Positions 1 through 7,409 of a DNA stretch of 30,675 bases are shown here, piece after piece; the stretch's first letter is position 1; each line of letters begins with the position of its first letter. The translations under genes and the position numbers were made by a program. The notes under the pieces were generated by a model. The model had not been told where the DNA came from. It ran no database searches and was given only the letters and a program-made list of their open reading frames with translations. This stretch comes from JBAYJT01 sp041664965 (lineage in GTDB: Bacteria > Pseudomonadota > Gammaproteobacteria > UBA9339): positions 1 through 30,675 of the forward strand of contig JBAYJT010000017.1 of assembly GCA_041664965.1 (NCBI GenBank), in the 5' to 3' direction.

Positions 1-1
1 A

Positions 2-787
2 CCACCCCCCTCGACCCAACCTTCTCCAAAAACTATAGAAAGGGTCCAAACTACTCCAACCCCAAAAAAAGCTAAGGAAGAAAAAGTAGAAAAAGATCAA
101 AATAGCCATGCTACCGCCACACCCGTGACATCGCAACAAAGTAGTTCTTCCTCGACGACTGCACCATCTCCAAAAGTTTCAGAAGAATCTCGAGGTAGTC
201 AAGTTCCCAAACAAGCCACTGTCAAGAAGCCTATAGCAGCACAACAAAGTGCGCCAGCTCCTGCATTTACTACAACCCCTTCATCTACCATTACTTCACC
301 TAGTTCCAGCCATCCATCTCCAAAATCCCAAAGTAGCCCTGCTACCGTCACACCTAGGACTGCACAACAAAGAGGTTCTTCTTCAACTGCGTCAATTCTT
401 TCTGGCAATAAATCAAGCTATTTTGCAGAACCCCGCACAGAAAGTACTGCCACAGAGAAACATGCAAGCGAAACTCCAGCTCCAACACCACCGGCCATAA
501 CTATTCCCGAACGTTATCTGTGTTATACATGTCCTATAACATTGGATTTTATGAAAGATCCGGTAATAGATCACGAGGGACATAGTTTTGAAAGAAAAGC
601 CATTACAGAGTGGATCAGTATAAATAAACAACCTACATGCCCCGTAGGCTGCGAACCATTGAAATTAGAAGAACTTGTACCTAACCGCGCTTTACGTGAA
701 GCGATAGAAAAGTTTCTGAAAGATAATCCGCAGTTCAAGCCAAGTGCTACAACAAATACGCCATCTACAGCGCCGAAAGCAACTTAA
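2..787 (+). CDS. U-box domain protein with long Ser/Thr/Pro-rich N-terminal region, 5'-partial
   Basis: The reading frame is open from the window edge, so the gene begins upstream; the GTG at 125 is only an internal possible start. The visible 261 residues divide into a low-complexity Ser/Thr/Pro/Gln/Lys-rich region (about 1-165) and a C-terminal U-box (about 168-238). The box shows CPITLDFMKDPV, then EGHSFERKAITEW, CPVG and LVPNRALREAI, the classic U-box pattern that resembles RING without zinc ligands. U-boxes bind E2 enzymes and act as E3 ubiquitin ligases in eukaryotes; bacterial ones known so far, such as Legionella LubX, are translocated effectors. There is no signal peptide to judge because the N-terminus is missing. 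No substrate-binding domain is visible. The linker contains a partly duplicated segment. Effector status is inference; the U-box fold call is strong. The gene faces eamA tail to tail. Confidence 0.85.
   Translation, partial: PPPSTQPSPKTIERVQTTPTPKKAKEEKVEKDQNSHATATPVTSQQSSSSSTTAPSPKVSEESRGSQVPKQATVKKPIAAQQSAPAPAFTTTPSSTITSPSSSHPSPKSQSSPATVTPRTAQQRGSSSTASILSGNKSSYFAEPRTESTATEKHASETPAPTPPAITIPERYLCYTCPITLDFMKDPVIDHEGHSFERKAITEWISINKQPTCPVGCEPLKLEELVPNRALREAIEKFLKDNPQFKPSATTNTPSTAPKAT
101..398 (+). repeat. Diverged internal duplication in the U-box gene linker
   Basis: About 68 bases at 101-168 recur, diverged, at 331-398. Both copies carry the pattern AGCC-TGCTACCG-CACACC followed by CAACAAAG and a TCTTC run. 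They translate to related peptides (SHATATPVTSQQ and SPATVTPRTAQQ). This indicates growth of the disordered linker by segmental duplication. Confidence 0.7.
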
Positions 788-793
788 AATCAC

Positions 794-837
794 AACTTAT
801 TGATTTTAAAAGAATTACCGTAGACATGTTTTTTAGG
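794..837 (+). repeat. Dispersed TAGACATG-tail element, copy 1
   Basis: The copy reads AACTTATTGATTTTAAAAG, then about seven bases, then TAGACATGTTTTTTAGG. It lies between the convergent U-box and eamA genes, directly followed by a GC-rich hairpin. See the finding on this family. Confidence 0.85.
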
Positions 838-857
838 GCGGACACGCAGGTCCGCCC
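836..857. terminator. GC-rich hairpin between convergent genes (possible bidirectional terminator or REP-like repeat)
   Basis: GGGCGGAC (836-843) pairs perfectly with GTCCGCCC (850-857) across a six-base loop. It is the only strongly GC-rich stem nearby and sits between two convergent stop codons. On the plus strand no T-run follows; on the minus strand the next bases are CTAAAAAACAT, so a classical intrinsic terminator is not proven. Similar GGGCGGAC palindromes are common REP-like repeats in other genomes (recollection). Confidence 0.55.
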
Positions 858-861
858 CTAC

Positions 862-1755
862 TCATCTAACACATTTTTTGCAATACGGAGCCAACTCAGT
901 AAGCAATATGGCAGATATAATCAAAACTCCACCCCAAAGTTTGGACCATACAAAAGCCTCACCACCCAGGGTCCAAGCAAAAATGCCAGCAAAAACTGGC
1001 TCCAAAAGCAATATCATTACAACGTTAATTGGTGGCAAATAGCGCTGAGACCAAAGCTGCAGACCGTATGCACCGATATTGGCAAAAATTCCCAAATATA
1101 ATATGACGTATATCGCCGAAGTTGTTTTAACCGCAAAAGGCAAATGCCAAATGAGCATCGTCAGCAGGCAGCATACGCACATAACAAAAAATTGCTGAAA
1201 GTTTAAAACTATTGGATTTGCGCCATTTTTAATAGCCGTATCGCACTGTAAAACATAAATACTGTACGCTACAGCGCTAAACAAAGTTAAAAGATCTCCC
1301 CAATTAATACCTCGTATTCCACCAGTAGCTAAATACAAACCAATAACAGCTATAGCAAGAGCTCCAATTTGCATAGCAGTGATTTTTGTGCGCCAAAATA
1401 TGCAACTAATAATCGGCACAAACAAAACAAACAGGCCAGTAATAAATCCAGAATTAAAAGCCGAAGTAGTTTCTAAGCCTATTGTTTGAGTCGCAAAAGA
1501 TAAAAATAAAATAATACCAATCAAAATAGCGGGTTTAAAGTTGCGAAAAGGATTCCTACGTAAACATAAACACCAAATTCCGAGTAAAATAACTGCAACT
1601 AAAGTACGATAAAAGTTAAGCGTAATCGGATCTACAGCACCTAAAATACCTTTGACAGCAAAAAATGTCGTTCCCCAAATCAAAGCAGCTGCTGTTAAAG
1701 CAAAATTCATCCCTAAAAGCCGTGACCTCGAACAAGTTTCAAATGTGCTTTTCAT
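862..1755 (-). CDS. EamA/DMT-family membrane transporter
   Basis: 297 residues, very hydrophobic, with about ten membrane segments arranged as two EamA repeats. The first repeat opens with ALIWGTTFFAVKG, the hallmark of this drug/metabolite transporter superfamily; the second starts near the middle (INWGDLLTLFSAVAYSIYVLQ), and the C-terminal half carries LLLEPVFAGIFAWTLGGE, also typical. Such proteins export or import small metabolites or amino acids across the inner membrane; the substrate cannot be read from sequence. The start at 1755 overlaps the end of ribF by 17 bases and has an AGAG-type ribosome site at a suitable distance, so translation is probably coupled. An alternative start at 1710 would remove fifteen residues before the first membrane helix. 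It is the last gene of the lpxH-ribF-eamA unit. Confidence 0.85.
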   Translation of the reverse strand: MKSTFETCSRSRLLGMNFALTAAALIWGTTFFAVKGILGAVDPITLNFYRTLVAVILLGIWCLCLRRNPFRNFKPAILIGIILFLSFATQTIGLETTSAFNSGFITGLFVLFVPIISCIFWRTKITAMQIGALAIAVIGLYLATGGIRGINWGDLLTLFSAVAYSIYVLQCDTAIKNGANPIVLNFQQFFVMCVCCLLTMLIWHLPFAVKTTSAIYVILYLGIFANIGAYGLQLWSQRYLPPINVVMILLLEPVFAGIFAWTLGGEAFVWSKLWGGVLIISAILLTELAPYCKKCVR

Positions 1756-2698
1756 TGTGTTTCTCTAGTCTGGATACAATTTTTTTTGTTTGCGAAATAT
1801 CTTTTGAAATTTGCTTTTGTAATAACGTAAAATCAGCAAATTTCTGCTCCTTACGCAACTTATGCAAAAATTCTATTGTTAATTTATGTCCGTATAAATC
1901 CCCCTCAAAATCTAAAATATAAACCTCTACTAAACGCCGAGTGTTTTCAGCAAAAGTTGGGCGAAAGCCAATGTTTACCACGCCATAATATTGCTTTCCA
2001 TCTGGAATACCAACAACACGCACTACATAGACACCAGATACTGGCAATATTTTATGCCGCACATGAATGTTAGCAGTTGGGAAGCCAATTTCTCGACCAC
2101 GTTTTTCGCCATGTATAACTCTTCCACGCATACTGTAGCAATGCCCAAGCATGGAAGTTGCTAACTCTAAATCATCATTTTGCAAGGCCAGACGTATAGC
2201 ACTACTGCTTACTCTAGCACCCAACATCTTGTAGGTTGGCATTTCCAAAACTTCCCAACCCATATTTTTAGCGTATTTCTCTAATGTTAACGCACTGCCC
2301 TGCTTATTTTTTCCAAAAACAAAATCATCACCAACAACTAAATATTTTATATTAAGTGATTTATGCAAAACTTTTTCAATAAACTTTTCAGCAGAATAAT
2401 TCGCCAAAAACTCATCAAAACGTAAACACAAAACATAATCAACGCCTATTTCTTGCAATGCCAAAAGCTTTTCACTTAAGGTCGTCAAGCGCGCTGGTGC
2501 TTCTTTATGGGGAAAATATTCCTCCGGTTGCGGCTCGAATAAAATCACTAAAGTAGGAAGGTTAAGCTCATGTGCTGTGGCAAAAAGAGAGCTCAGAACA
2601 GATCTGTGGCCTAAATGTACACCGTCGTAATTACCGATCGTTGCAACCACAGGTAAGTTCAATTTAGCAACTGTCTGAAGATTATGAAAAAAACGCAT
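1739..2698 (-). CDS. ribF: Bifunctional riboflavin kinase / FAD synthetase
   Basis: 319 residues, the normal size for RibF. It phosphorylates riboflavin to FMN and adenylylates FMN to FAD in the cytoplasm. The N-terminal nucleotidyltransferase domain begins near residue 20 with GNYDGVHLGH, matching the family's G-F/Y-DGVH-GH ATP site, and includes VVGDDFVFGKN and a SSSAIR motif (the family's S-S-T-x-I-R). The C-terminal kinase domain carries GREIGFPTANI and GVYVVRV, with GVVNIGFRPTF and the DFEGDLYGHKLTIEFLHKLR tail, all family landmarks. It starts 17 bases after lpxH and overlaps eamA, so the three are likely one transcript. Nothing unusual is seen; RibF often sits near ileS/lspA in Gammaproteobacteria, and that neighbourhood is absent here. 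Confidence 0.95.
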   Translation of the reverse strand: MRFFHNLQTVAKLNLPVVATIGNYDGVHLGHRSVLSSLFATAHELNLPTLVILFEPQPEEYFPHKEAPARLTTLSEKLLALQEIGVDYVLCLRFDEFLANYSAEKFIEKVLHKSLNIKYLVVGDDFVFGKNKQGSALTLEKYAKNMGWEVLEMPTYKMLGARVSSSAIRLALQNDDLELATSMLGHCYSMRGRVIHGEKRGREIGFPTANIHVRHKILPVSGVYVVRVVGIPDGKQYYGVVNIGFRPTFAENTRRLVEVYILDFEGDLYGHKLTIEFLHKLRKEQKFADFTLLQKQISKDISQTKKIVSRLEKHNEKHI

Positions 2699-2715
2699 GT
2701 TAAAGAAATCTAAAA

Positions 2716-3474
2716 CTAAAAATTACGTAACTGCACTTCTCCATCACTAACATAAACCAAGGCAGATCCTTCTATATCCCAGCTTCCCAGCGAAACCTGC
2801 CGCATCTCTCTATCTTTAGCATCATCCCAAAGTGTTACAACAAATGGCATATGAATATGACCATGAATAACTTGATCTACTTTTTGTCTTTTCATCACAA
2901 TAAGAGCAGCTCTTTCGGAAATTTTTCTAAGTTTTTGCTTAGATTGCAAGCGCAGAGCATTGCGTGTAGCACTTAAAGAATGCACAATCCAAGCTATCCC
3001 TTTACGAGTTTTTATAGGTAATTCGAAAAACCATTTTTTATCCTTCAAATTTTGCGTTAAAGCACGAAATTTTCTGTGCGCTACATCTCTACTAATCAAA
3101 TTATCGCCATGAGTAAGCAAGGTCTGGCGCCCATAAATATTAGTAATCAATGGGTCTTGAACAATCTGACAACCGCTTTCTCTGGCAAATCTTTCCCCCA
3201 AAAGAAAATCGCGATTCCCTGGCATCAAAAATACCTTTGTGCCACTAGTAACAAGCTCATGCAAGGCAGTTTTCACCGTTTCGTGAAACGGCGTATCATC
3301 ATCATCGCCCGCCCAAAGCATAAATAAATCGCCTAAAATATAGAGAGCCTCAGCTCTGCCAGCTACTTGCTGTAAAAAATTTAAAAAAATGTCGTTAATT
3401 TTTGTATTCTTTTCAGTAAGATGCAAATCGGCAATAAAAAGTGTATATTTCTTTCCTGTTTCATTAATAAACAT
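2716..3474 (-). CDS. lpxH: UDP-2,3-diacylglucosamine diphosphatase
   Basis: 252 residues, close to the usual 240 or so. LpxH hydrolyses UDP-2,3-diacylglucosamine to lipid X and UMP in lipid A synthesis, as a peripheral enzyme at the inner membrane. It belongs to the calcineurin-like metallophosphatases, and the metal-site motifs are all present in order: IADLHL near residue 14, LGDLFMLWAGDD, MPGNRDFLLG, THGD and HGHIHMP. The start at 3474 gives an N-terminus that leads straight into the first motif and is preceded by an AGGGG ribosome site. LpxH is the beta/gammaproteobacterial enzyme of this step, whereas most Alphaproteobacteria use LpxI, so the gene is a mild taxonomic pointer. It is the first gene of a minus-strand unit, only 34 bases from divergent cysS. 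Confidence 0.94.
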   Translation of the reverse strand: MFINETGKKYTLFIADLHLTEKNTKINDIFLNFLQQVAGRAEALYILGDLFMLWAGDDDDTPFHETVKTALHELVTSGTKVFLMPGNRDFLLGERFARESGCQIVQDPLITNIYGRQTLLTHGDNLISRDVAHRKFRALTQNLKDKKWFFELPIKTRKGIAWIVHSLSATRNALRLQSKQKLRKISERAALIVMKRQKVDQVIHGHIHMPFVVTLWDDAKDREMRQVSLGSWDIEGSALVYVSDGEVQLRNF

Positions 3475-3508
3475 ATGGCTATACCCCTAGCTTAAGCGAA
3501 TTATTTTT

Positions 3509-4939
3509 ATGTTACTTTATAACACACAGAGCAAAAAGAAAGAAATTTTTAGATCTATTTTACCTCAAAAAGTCAGCCTCTACGTTTGCGGCCCGACCGT
3601 TTATAACTATTGCCACATTGGCAATGCGCGGGTCTTTGTGGTTTTTGATATGCTGCGTCGCTATTTTGAAGCAACTGGCTACAAAGTAACTTATGTTCGA
3701 AACATAACAGACGTTGACGATAAAATTATTCAACGTGCCAAAGAAATAGGCATTACTCCCAAAGAATTAAGCGAGCAATTTACAATAGCTTTTCACGAAG
3801 ATGAAAAAGCCTTGGGAAACCTTCCTCCCACAGTAGAACCAAAAGCTACCGAGCACATTCACGGCATCATTGAGATGATTTCTTCTCTCATCCAAAAAGG
3901 CTTTGCCTATGTTGCTCAAAACGGCGATGTCTATTTCGAAGTAAGTAAATTTGAAGATTATGGCAAATTAGCACACCAAGATTTAGACAGCTTAAAATCG
4001 GGAGCACGCGTGGAAGTTGTTTCCGTCAAACGCGATCCTTTAGATTTTATTCTTTGGAAAATGGCCAAACCAGGAGAGCCTTCTTGGAAGTCCCCATGGG
4101 GAGATGGAAGGCCTGGCTGGCACAGCGAATGCGCCGTTATGTCGACTCTACATTTAGGCAAATCTTTCGATATTCACGGCGGCGGCAGCGATCTTAAATT
4201 CCCCCATCATCAAAATGAAGTAGCGCAAGCAGTGGCTTGGAACAACTGCACTATGGCGAATTATTGGCTACATGTGGGCTTTGTTGAGATAAATAAAGAA
4301 AAAATGTCCAAATCCAAAGGCAATTTTTTCACCTTGCGCGAAGTCTTAAAAGAATATCACCCAGAAGTAATCCGCCTCTTTATGTTTTTAAGCCACTACC
4401 GAAGTCCTATTGATTATTCCAAAGATAATCTAGACACCGCTCGTACAGCTTTGCGCCGTCTCTACAACGCTCTACAGCATTCACCGCATAAATTTTCAAC
4501 TTTGGATGAAGCTAAAAATCTTGCCGAAAAACTCAAAGAAGATAAGACATTTGCAAAAATTTGGGAAGATTTTTGGGAGGCCATGGCAGACGATTTAAAT
4601 ACGCCTCTTGCCTTTGCCAATCTCTTTAATTTAGCCAATCTAATCAACAAATTGCAGCCAGAAAACCCCTCAACAGCCAATGATTATAGCCTAATCTTAC
4701 GATCTCTTGGCCAAGAAGTATTTGGTATTTTAAAAGAAGATCCATTGCACTTCCTACAAACTGGCAATAAAGAAACAAGCTTAAAATCCGAAGAAATCGA
4801 CGCTCTTATCCAAGAACGCAAAAAAGCTCGTCAAGAAAAAAACTGGTCCAAAGCCGATGAAATTCGCAAGAAATTAATGGATCTTGGTATAGAACTCGAA
4901 GATACAGCAGATGGGACGGTTTGGAAGCAGAAAAGCTAA
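3509..4939 (+). CDS. cysS: Cysteinyl-tRNA synthetase
   Basis: 476 residues, near the E. coli length of 461. It charges tRNA-Cys with cysteine. Class I landmarks are clear: the zinc ligand region VCGPTVYN, the HIGH-type CHIGNARV near residue 35, the zinc/substrate segment PGWHSECAVM, the motif DIHGGGSDLKFPHHQNE, and KMSKSKGN near residue 270. The C-terminal helical anticodon-binding part ends in a KADEIRKKLMDLGIELEDT segment typical of the family. Start ATG at 3509 leads into the family's usual N-terminus (LYNTQSKKKE). The gene is divergent from lpxH and convergent with the antitoxin gene downstream; no classical terminator follows, only a copy of the dispersed 44-bp element. Confidence 0.97.
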   Translation: MLLYNTQSKKKEIFRSILPQKVSLYVCGPTVYNYCHIGNARVFVVFDMLRRYFEATGYKVTYVRNITDVDDKIIQRAKEIGITPKELSEQFTIAFHEDEKALGNLPPTVEPKATEHIHGIIEMISSLIQKGFAYVAQNGDVYFEVSKFEDYGKLAHQDLDSLKSGARVEVVSVKRDPLDFILWKMAKPGEPSWKSPWGDGRPGWHSECAVMSTLHLGKSFDIHGGGSDLKFPHHQNEVAQAVAWNNCTMANYWLHVGFVEINKEKMSKSKGNFFTLREVLKEYHPEVIRLFMFLSHYRSPIDYSKDNLDTARTALRRLYNALQHSPHKFSTLDEAKNLAEKLKEDKTFAKIWEDFWEAMADDLNTPLAFANLFNLANLINKLQPENPSTANDYSLILRSLGQEVFGILKEDPLHFLQTGNKETSLKSEEIDALIQERKKARQEKNWSKADEIRKKLMDLGIELEDTADGTVWKQKS

Positions 4940-4992
4940 TGTTTAGTTAGGTTTGCCCAGCGCTTTTGCTCCAGACTTAAACTTACCAACTT

Positions 4993-5034
4993 AACTCGTT
5001 GATTTTAAACAAATTCATGTAGACATGTTTTTTG
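4993..5034 (+). repeat. Dispersed TAGACATG-tail element, copy 2 (overlaps antitoxin 3' end)
   Basis: AACTCGTTGATTTTAAAC, then a short spacer, then CATGTAGACATGTTTTTTGC. The right half lies inside the coding end of the antitoxin gene on the other strand and supplies its last residues (K-N-M-S-T) and stop codon. Confidence 0.85.
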
Positions 5035-5353
5035 CTTCAAGTTCCCTAATAGCATCGTATGCTTTTTTTAGCGCTATTTCTGTCAACTCGTAATTATCCT
5101 GCTCAATTTTGCTAACATAGGCTTGAGAAACCTTTAACTGCTTAGCCAATTCTCCTTGTGTCAACTTGGCTTTCATACGCCTCAAAGCTATAGGATTTTT
5201 AATAAAATTGCTTGGGTCAAAATCTTCGTAATCTTTACTCTCTTCCGATGCTGTTGAATCAATCAATTGCTTCAACTTCAAATAAACAAAAACCGGCAAC
5301 AAAACATATTCGGCCCTACCCTGTATATTTTTAATTGTTTGTAATGGAATCAT
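5015..5353 (-). CDS. XRE-family helix-turn-helix antitoxin
   Basis: 112 residues. The C-terminal half is a Cro/C1-type helix-turn-helix (RMKAKLTQGELAKQLKVSQAYVSKIEQD), the DNA-binding part of HigA-like antitoxins. The N-terminal half includes EYVLLPVFVYLKLKQLID, a segment common in antitoxins paired with RelE-type toxins, followed by an acidic stretch that probably binds the toxin. It overlaps the toxin gene by four bases (ATGA), with toxin first and antitoxin second, as in higBA. The complex would neutralise the toxin and repress the promoter upstream of the pair. The last residues K-N-M-S-T and the stop are encoded by a dispersed repeat copy, so the original C-terminus may have been replaced. 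Confidence 0.88.
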   Translation of the reverse strand: MIPLQTIKNIQGRAEYVLLPVFVYLKLKQLIDSTASEESKDYEDFDPSNFIKNPIALRRMKAKLTQGELAKQLKVSQAYVSKIEQDNYELTEIALKKAYDAIRELEAKNMST

Positions 5354-5607
5354 TTGTAAGCGTCTCCCCTAGGTTTAATGCGTTCAATTTGAATAATTTT
5401 CAAACAATCATCCCGATCGTATATGACACGCCAATTTCCAATTCTGAGCCGCCAGTATGGTTCTCCTGTCATCTTTTTTATGTCTAAGTTTTGACTGTCT
5501 GGATCGTAAGACAATTCTAGTATCTTATCGGTGATTCTCAAACGATCTTTAGAAGATAAACTTTTGAGTTTTTTTGCAGCCTGTTTGTGAATAACCAATC
5601 GATACAT
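5350..5607 (-). CDS. RelE/ParE-superfamily toxin
   Basis: 85 residues, typical size. The sequence starts YRLVIHKQAAKKLKSL and has GEPYWRLRIGNWRVIYD and IIQIERIKPRGDAYK, the standard RelE-fold pattern with conserved basic residues in the GxWRxRxGxYRVxY strand region and the C-terminal strand. RelE toxins cleave mRNA at the ribosome; ParE relatives poison gyrase, and sequence alone does not decide between these. The conserved arginines of the core strands and the final KxRG segment look intact, so the toxin is probably functional. It is the first gene of the pair, read from a promoter embedded in a palindrome 2 bases upstream of its ATG. Confidence 0.9.
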   Translation of the reverse strand: MYRLVIHKQAAKKLKSLSSKDRLRITDKILELSYDPDSQNLDIKKMTGEPYWRLRIGNWRVIYDRDDCLKIIQIERIKPRGDAYK

Positions 5608-5608
5608 G

Positions 5609-5642
5609 GTTATAATTATAACTTAATTTAGTTATATTACAA
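5609..5642 (-). promoter_or_regulatory. Toxin-antitoxin promoter with overlapping palindromic operator
   Basis: On the minus strand TTGTAA (5642-5637), 16 bases, then TATAAT (5620-5615). The -10 box lies inside the perfect 14-base palindrome GTTATAATTATAAC (5609-5622), and a further AATATAAC half-site sits in the spacer. An antitoxin dimer bound here would occlude the promoter, the usual autoregulation of such modules. The TSS would be only a few bases from the ATG, so the mRNA may be nearly leaderless. Confidence 0.65.
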
Positions 5643-5690
5643 GAAAATAGTAATCCAGAATCAGCTATGCCTCTCTCTTTCTTTGTGCTT

Positions 5691-7247
5691 TTATTTAAAT
5701 TTACTGCTAGCAGCACTTGAAGATGATGGATAGCCAGGACTAGCCGGCAATGGAGCTGGCTGCGATACAGGGATTGCAGCAGAAGAAGAACCACCACCGA
5801 AAAATCTTGGGCCAGTAACAATAGAGCTTGTTGTTGCCTGTGGTTGTGCAGATGTTATACCACGCACTTGTCTAACTTCTTTAATAAGCTGTGCTAATTG
5901 ACGAAATCCAGATGCTTCTGCAACCTCGTCTGGACGTTTACCTTCTCCATTGAGAGACTCGGTACTAGCTCCAAGATCAATCAACATCTTAGCCATAAGC
6001 ATTTTATCACTTTCTGTAACTGATTCTACAATATCCATGAGCATGTGTAGACATGTTCCCTTTTCTCCCATCGGAGCATTAATATTCGCCCCTTTTGAGC
6101 ATAAGAAACGTATCATACTTTTATCAAGGTAAGAGACTGCATAATGCAAAGGTAACCTTCCAAAACAATCGGCTTTGCTTATATTCGCACCCAAATCTGA
6201 ACAAATATCAGCTACCTTAATATCTCTTCTATACAGAGAATACCAAAGTGCGTTATCAAGATACCTTTGCTTCTCTGAAAATCTTTCTTTAATTAACCGA
6301 GCACCTTCTATCCCCAGTTTACTAGCAGCTAAGCAAAATAGTGGAATACCATCGAGTTCCATTTCGTGAAATTCCTCGTTGCTTAACCGATCTAAAACCA
6401 ATTTCAGAATTTCCGGCGCACATTGAGCTGACTGTAATAATATATTTTGCTCACCGATACAGGATATCCGGTTTGGTATGGGTACCGCTAACAAGCGGCG
6501 ATCTTGTTCCAATAAACTCTCTATGCTTTGCATTATTTTCTCCGTTTCCGGAAACACACTACCATCTGACATCCTAACTAGTAGATGATACTCAGCTACC
6601 TTTCGGATAAGATTTGCCAACCTCTCTTTTAGTTCTATTGGCACATCTTGAAAATTTGCTGCAGTGGCGCCAGTCGACGAAGAAGCCCCTGAGGTTGTTG
6701 TACTGGATTCTGCTTGCATAGATCCGTTTTCCGGAACAAGATTACCACCCTTTTTTCTTAACTCACTTTCAAAAGAATTTCTTAGATATAAACCCAAATA
6801 ATTACCATTTAAATTTATTCTAACTAAATTCGAATCTGGATTTTGTTTAATAGCATCTAACAACATCATCGCTCCTTTCGCGTCCAATTTCGTGTTAGAA
6901 ACATCGAGTTCAACTAGACTCGTCGTATATTTTAAAATATTGGCAAGCCATATACATACATCTTGATCTAAAGTGACATGACTTAATTTTAAGATCCTCA
7001 GCCACCTAGAACCTCGAACAGCAACCAGAGCCTTAGAGACATCTTTTTTAGTTAATTCTGATTCGGGAATTTGAGACTGTGATTCAGAAAGCAAATGGGC
7101 ATCAGTAGATCTTTCCCCAGGCGCAATACGCCATTTACAAATTGGTGCCAACTCAAAACTCTCCACTGCGTCGAAAGCTAAATCACATAAAGCCGCCGCA
7201 AAAGAACCAGTTAGATACTCTGGAGAACGTTCATTCGGTGTATACAT
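5691..7247 (-). CDS. Leucine-rich repeat plus ankyrin repeat protein, candidate host-interaction factor
   Basis: 518 residues from the ATG at 7247, which has a GGGAGG ribosome site nine bases away; an earlier in-frame ATG at 7328 lies inside repeat DNA and is less likely. Residues about 90-170 hold ribonuclease-inhibitor-type leucine-rich repeats (LRILKLSHV, LVELDVSNTKL, LVRINLNGNYLG). A Ser/Thr-rich linker follows. The region near residues 300-460 contains ankyrin-type repeats, clearest in GRLPLHYAVSYLDKSMIRFL, SKGANINAP and LIDLGAS. The C-terminus is Ser/Ala/Pro-rich. No signal peptide or membrane segment is visible, so if secreted it would use a Sec-independent route. LRR and ankyrin folds bind proteins; no enzymatic motif is seen. 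Role as an effector is inference from domain type and neighbouring U-box gene. Confidence 0.8.
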   Translation of the reverse strand: MYTPNERSPEYLTGSFAAALCDLAFDAVESFELAPICKWRIAPGERSTDAHLLSESQSQIPESELTKKDVSKALVAVRGSRWLRILKLSHVTLDQDVCIWLANILKYTTSLVELDVSNTKLDAKGAMMLLDAIKQNPDSNLVRINLNGNYLGLYLRNSFESELRKKGGNLVPENGSMQAESSTTTSGASSSTGATAANFQDVPIELKERLANLIRKVAEYHLLVRMSDGSVFPETEKIMQSIESLLEQDRRLLAVPIPNRISCIGEQNILLQSAQCAPEILKLVLDRLSNEEFHEMELDGIPLFCLAASKLGIEGARLIKERFSEKQRYLDNALWYSLYRRDIKVADICSDLGANISKADCFGRLPLHYAVSYLDKSMIRFLCSKGANINAPMGEKGTCLHMLMDIVESVTESDKMLMAKMLIDLGASTESLNGEGKRPDEVAEASGFRQLAQLIKEVRQVRGITSAQPQATTSSIVTGPRFFGGGSSSAAIPVSQPAPLPASPGYPSSSSAASSKFK

Positions 7248-7277
7248 AATACAAAACCTCCCTTTTATTTTGTTTAC

Positions 7278-7309
7278 AAAAAACATGTCTACCACGCCTT
7301 TGGCGTGGC
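7278..7309 (-). terminator. Hairpin plus T-run downstream of hppA
   Basis: A seven-base-pair stem (CCACGCC/GGCGTGG, 7292-7308) with a three-base loop is followed on the minus strand by TAGACATG and six Ts. It lies about 100 bases past the hppA stop and before the LRR/ankyrin start. The eight-base gap between stem and T-run is longer than in classical intrinsic terminators. Confidence 0.45.
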
Positions 7310-7333
7310 AAGCAATCACAGGAAACATGTCTA
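7278..7333 (-). repeat. Dispersed TAGACATG-tail element, copy 3, with two tails
   Basis: On the minus strand one tail TAGACATGTTTCC lies at 7333-7321 and a second, TAGACATGTTTTTT, at 7291-7278. The second directly follows a perfect hairpin, CCACGCC-AAA-GGCGTGG. The AACTCGTTGATT half seen elsewhere is absent, so the tail is the conserved part. Confidence 0.75.
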
Positions 7334-7350
7334 ATGAAAACGAATTTTAC

Positions 7351-7375
7351 CATCCCGCGATTTACTCGCGGGATG
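7351..7375. repeat. CATCCCGCGA palindrome, copy 1
   Basis: CATCCCGCGA pairs perfectly with TCGCGGGATG across five bases. The same palindrome recurs at 23931-23955 and as a half at 18311-18323. It sits just past the hppA stop codon and may protect or end that transcript. Confidence 0.8.
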
Positions 7376-7409
7376 ACAAATTAAAATTTATTTAACTGAC
7401 TATAACTAA

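Noticed and set aside
826..1101. Plus-strand open frame opposite eamA
   Set aside because: It lies inside the well-supported eamA gene on the other strand, begins in the repeat, and has no recognisable domain.
7248..7328. Extended N-terminus for the LRR/ankyrin protein from ATG 7328
   Set aside because: The extra 27 residues are encoded by repeat DNA, whereas ATG 7247 has a strong ribosome site.
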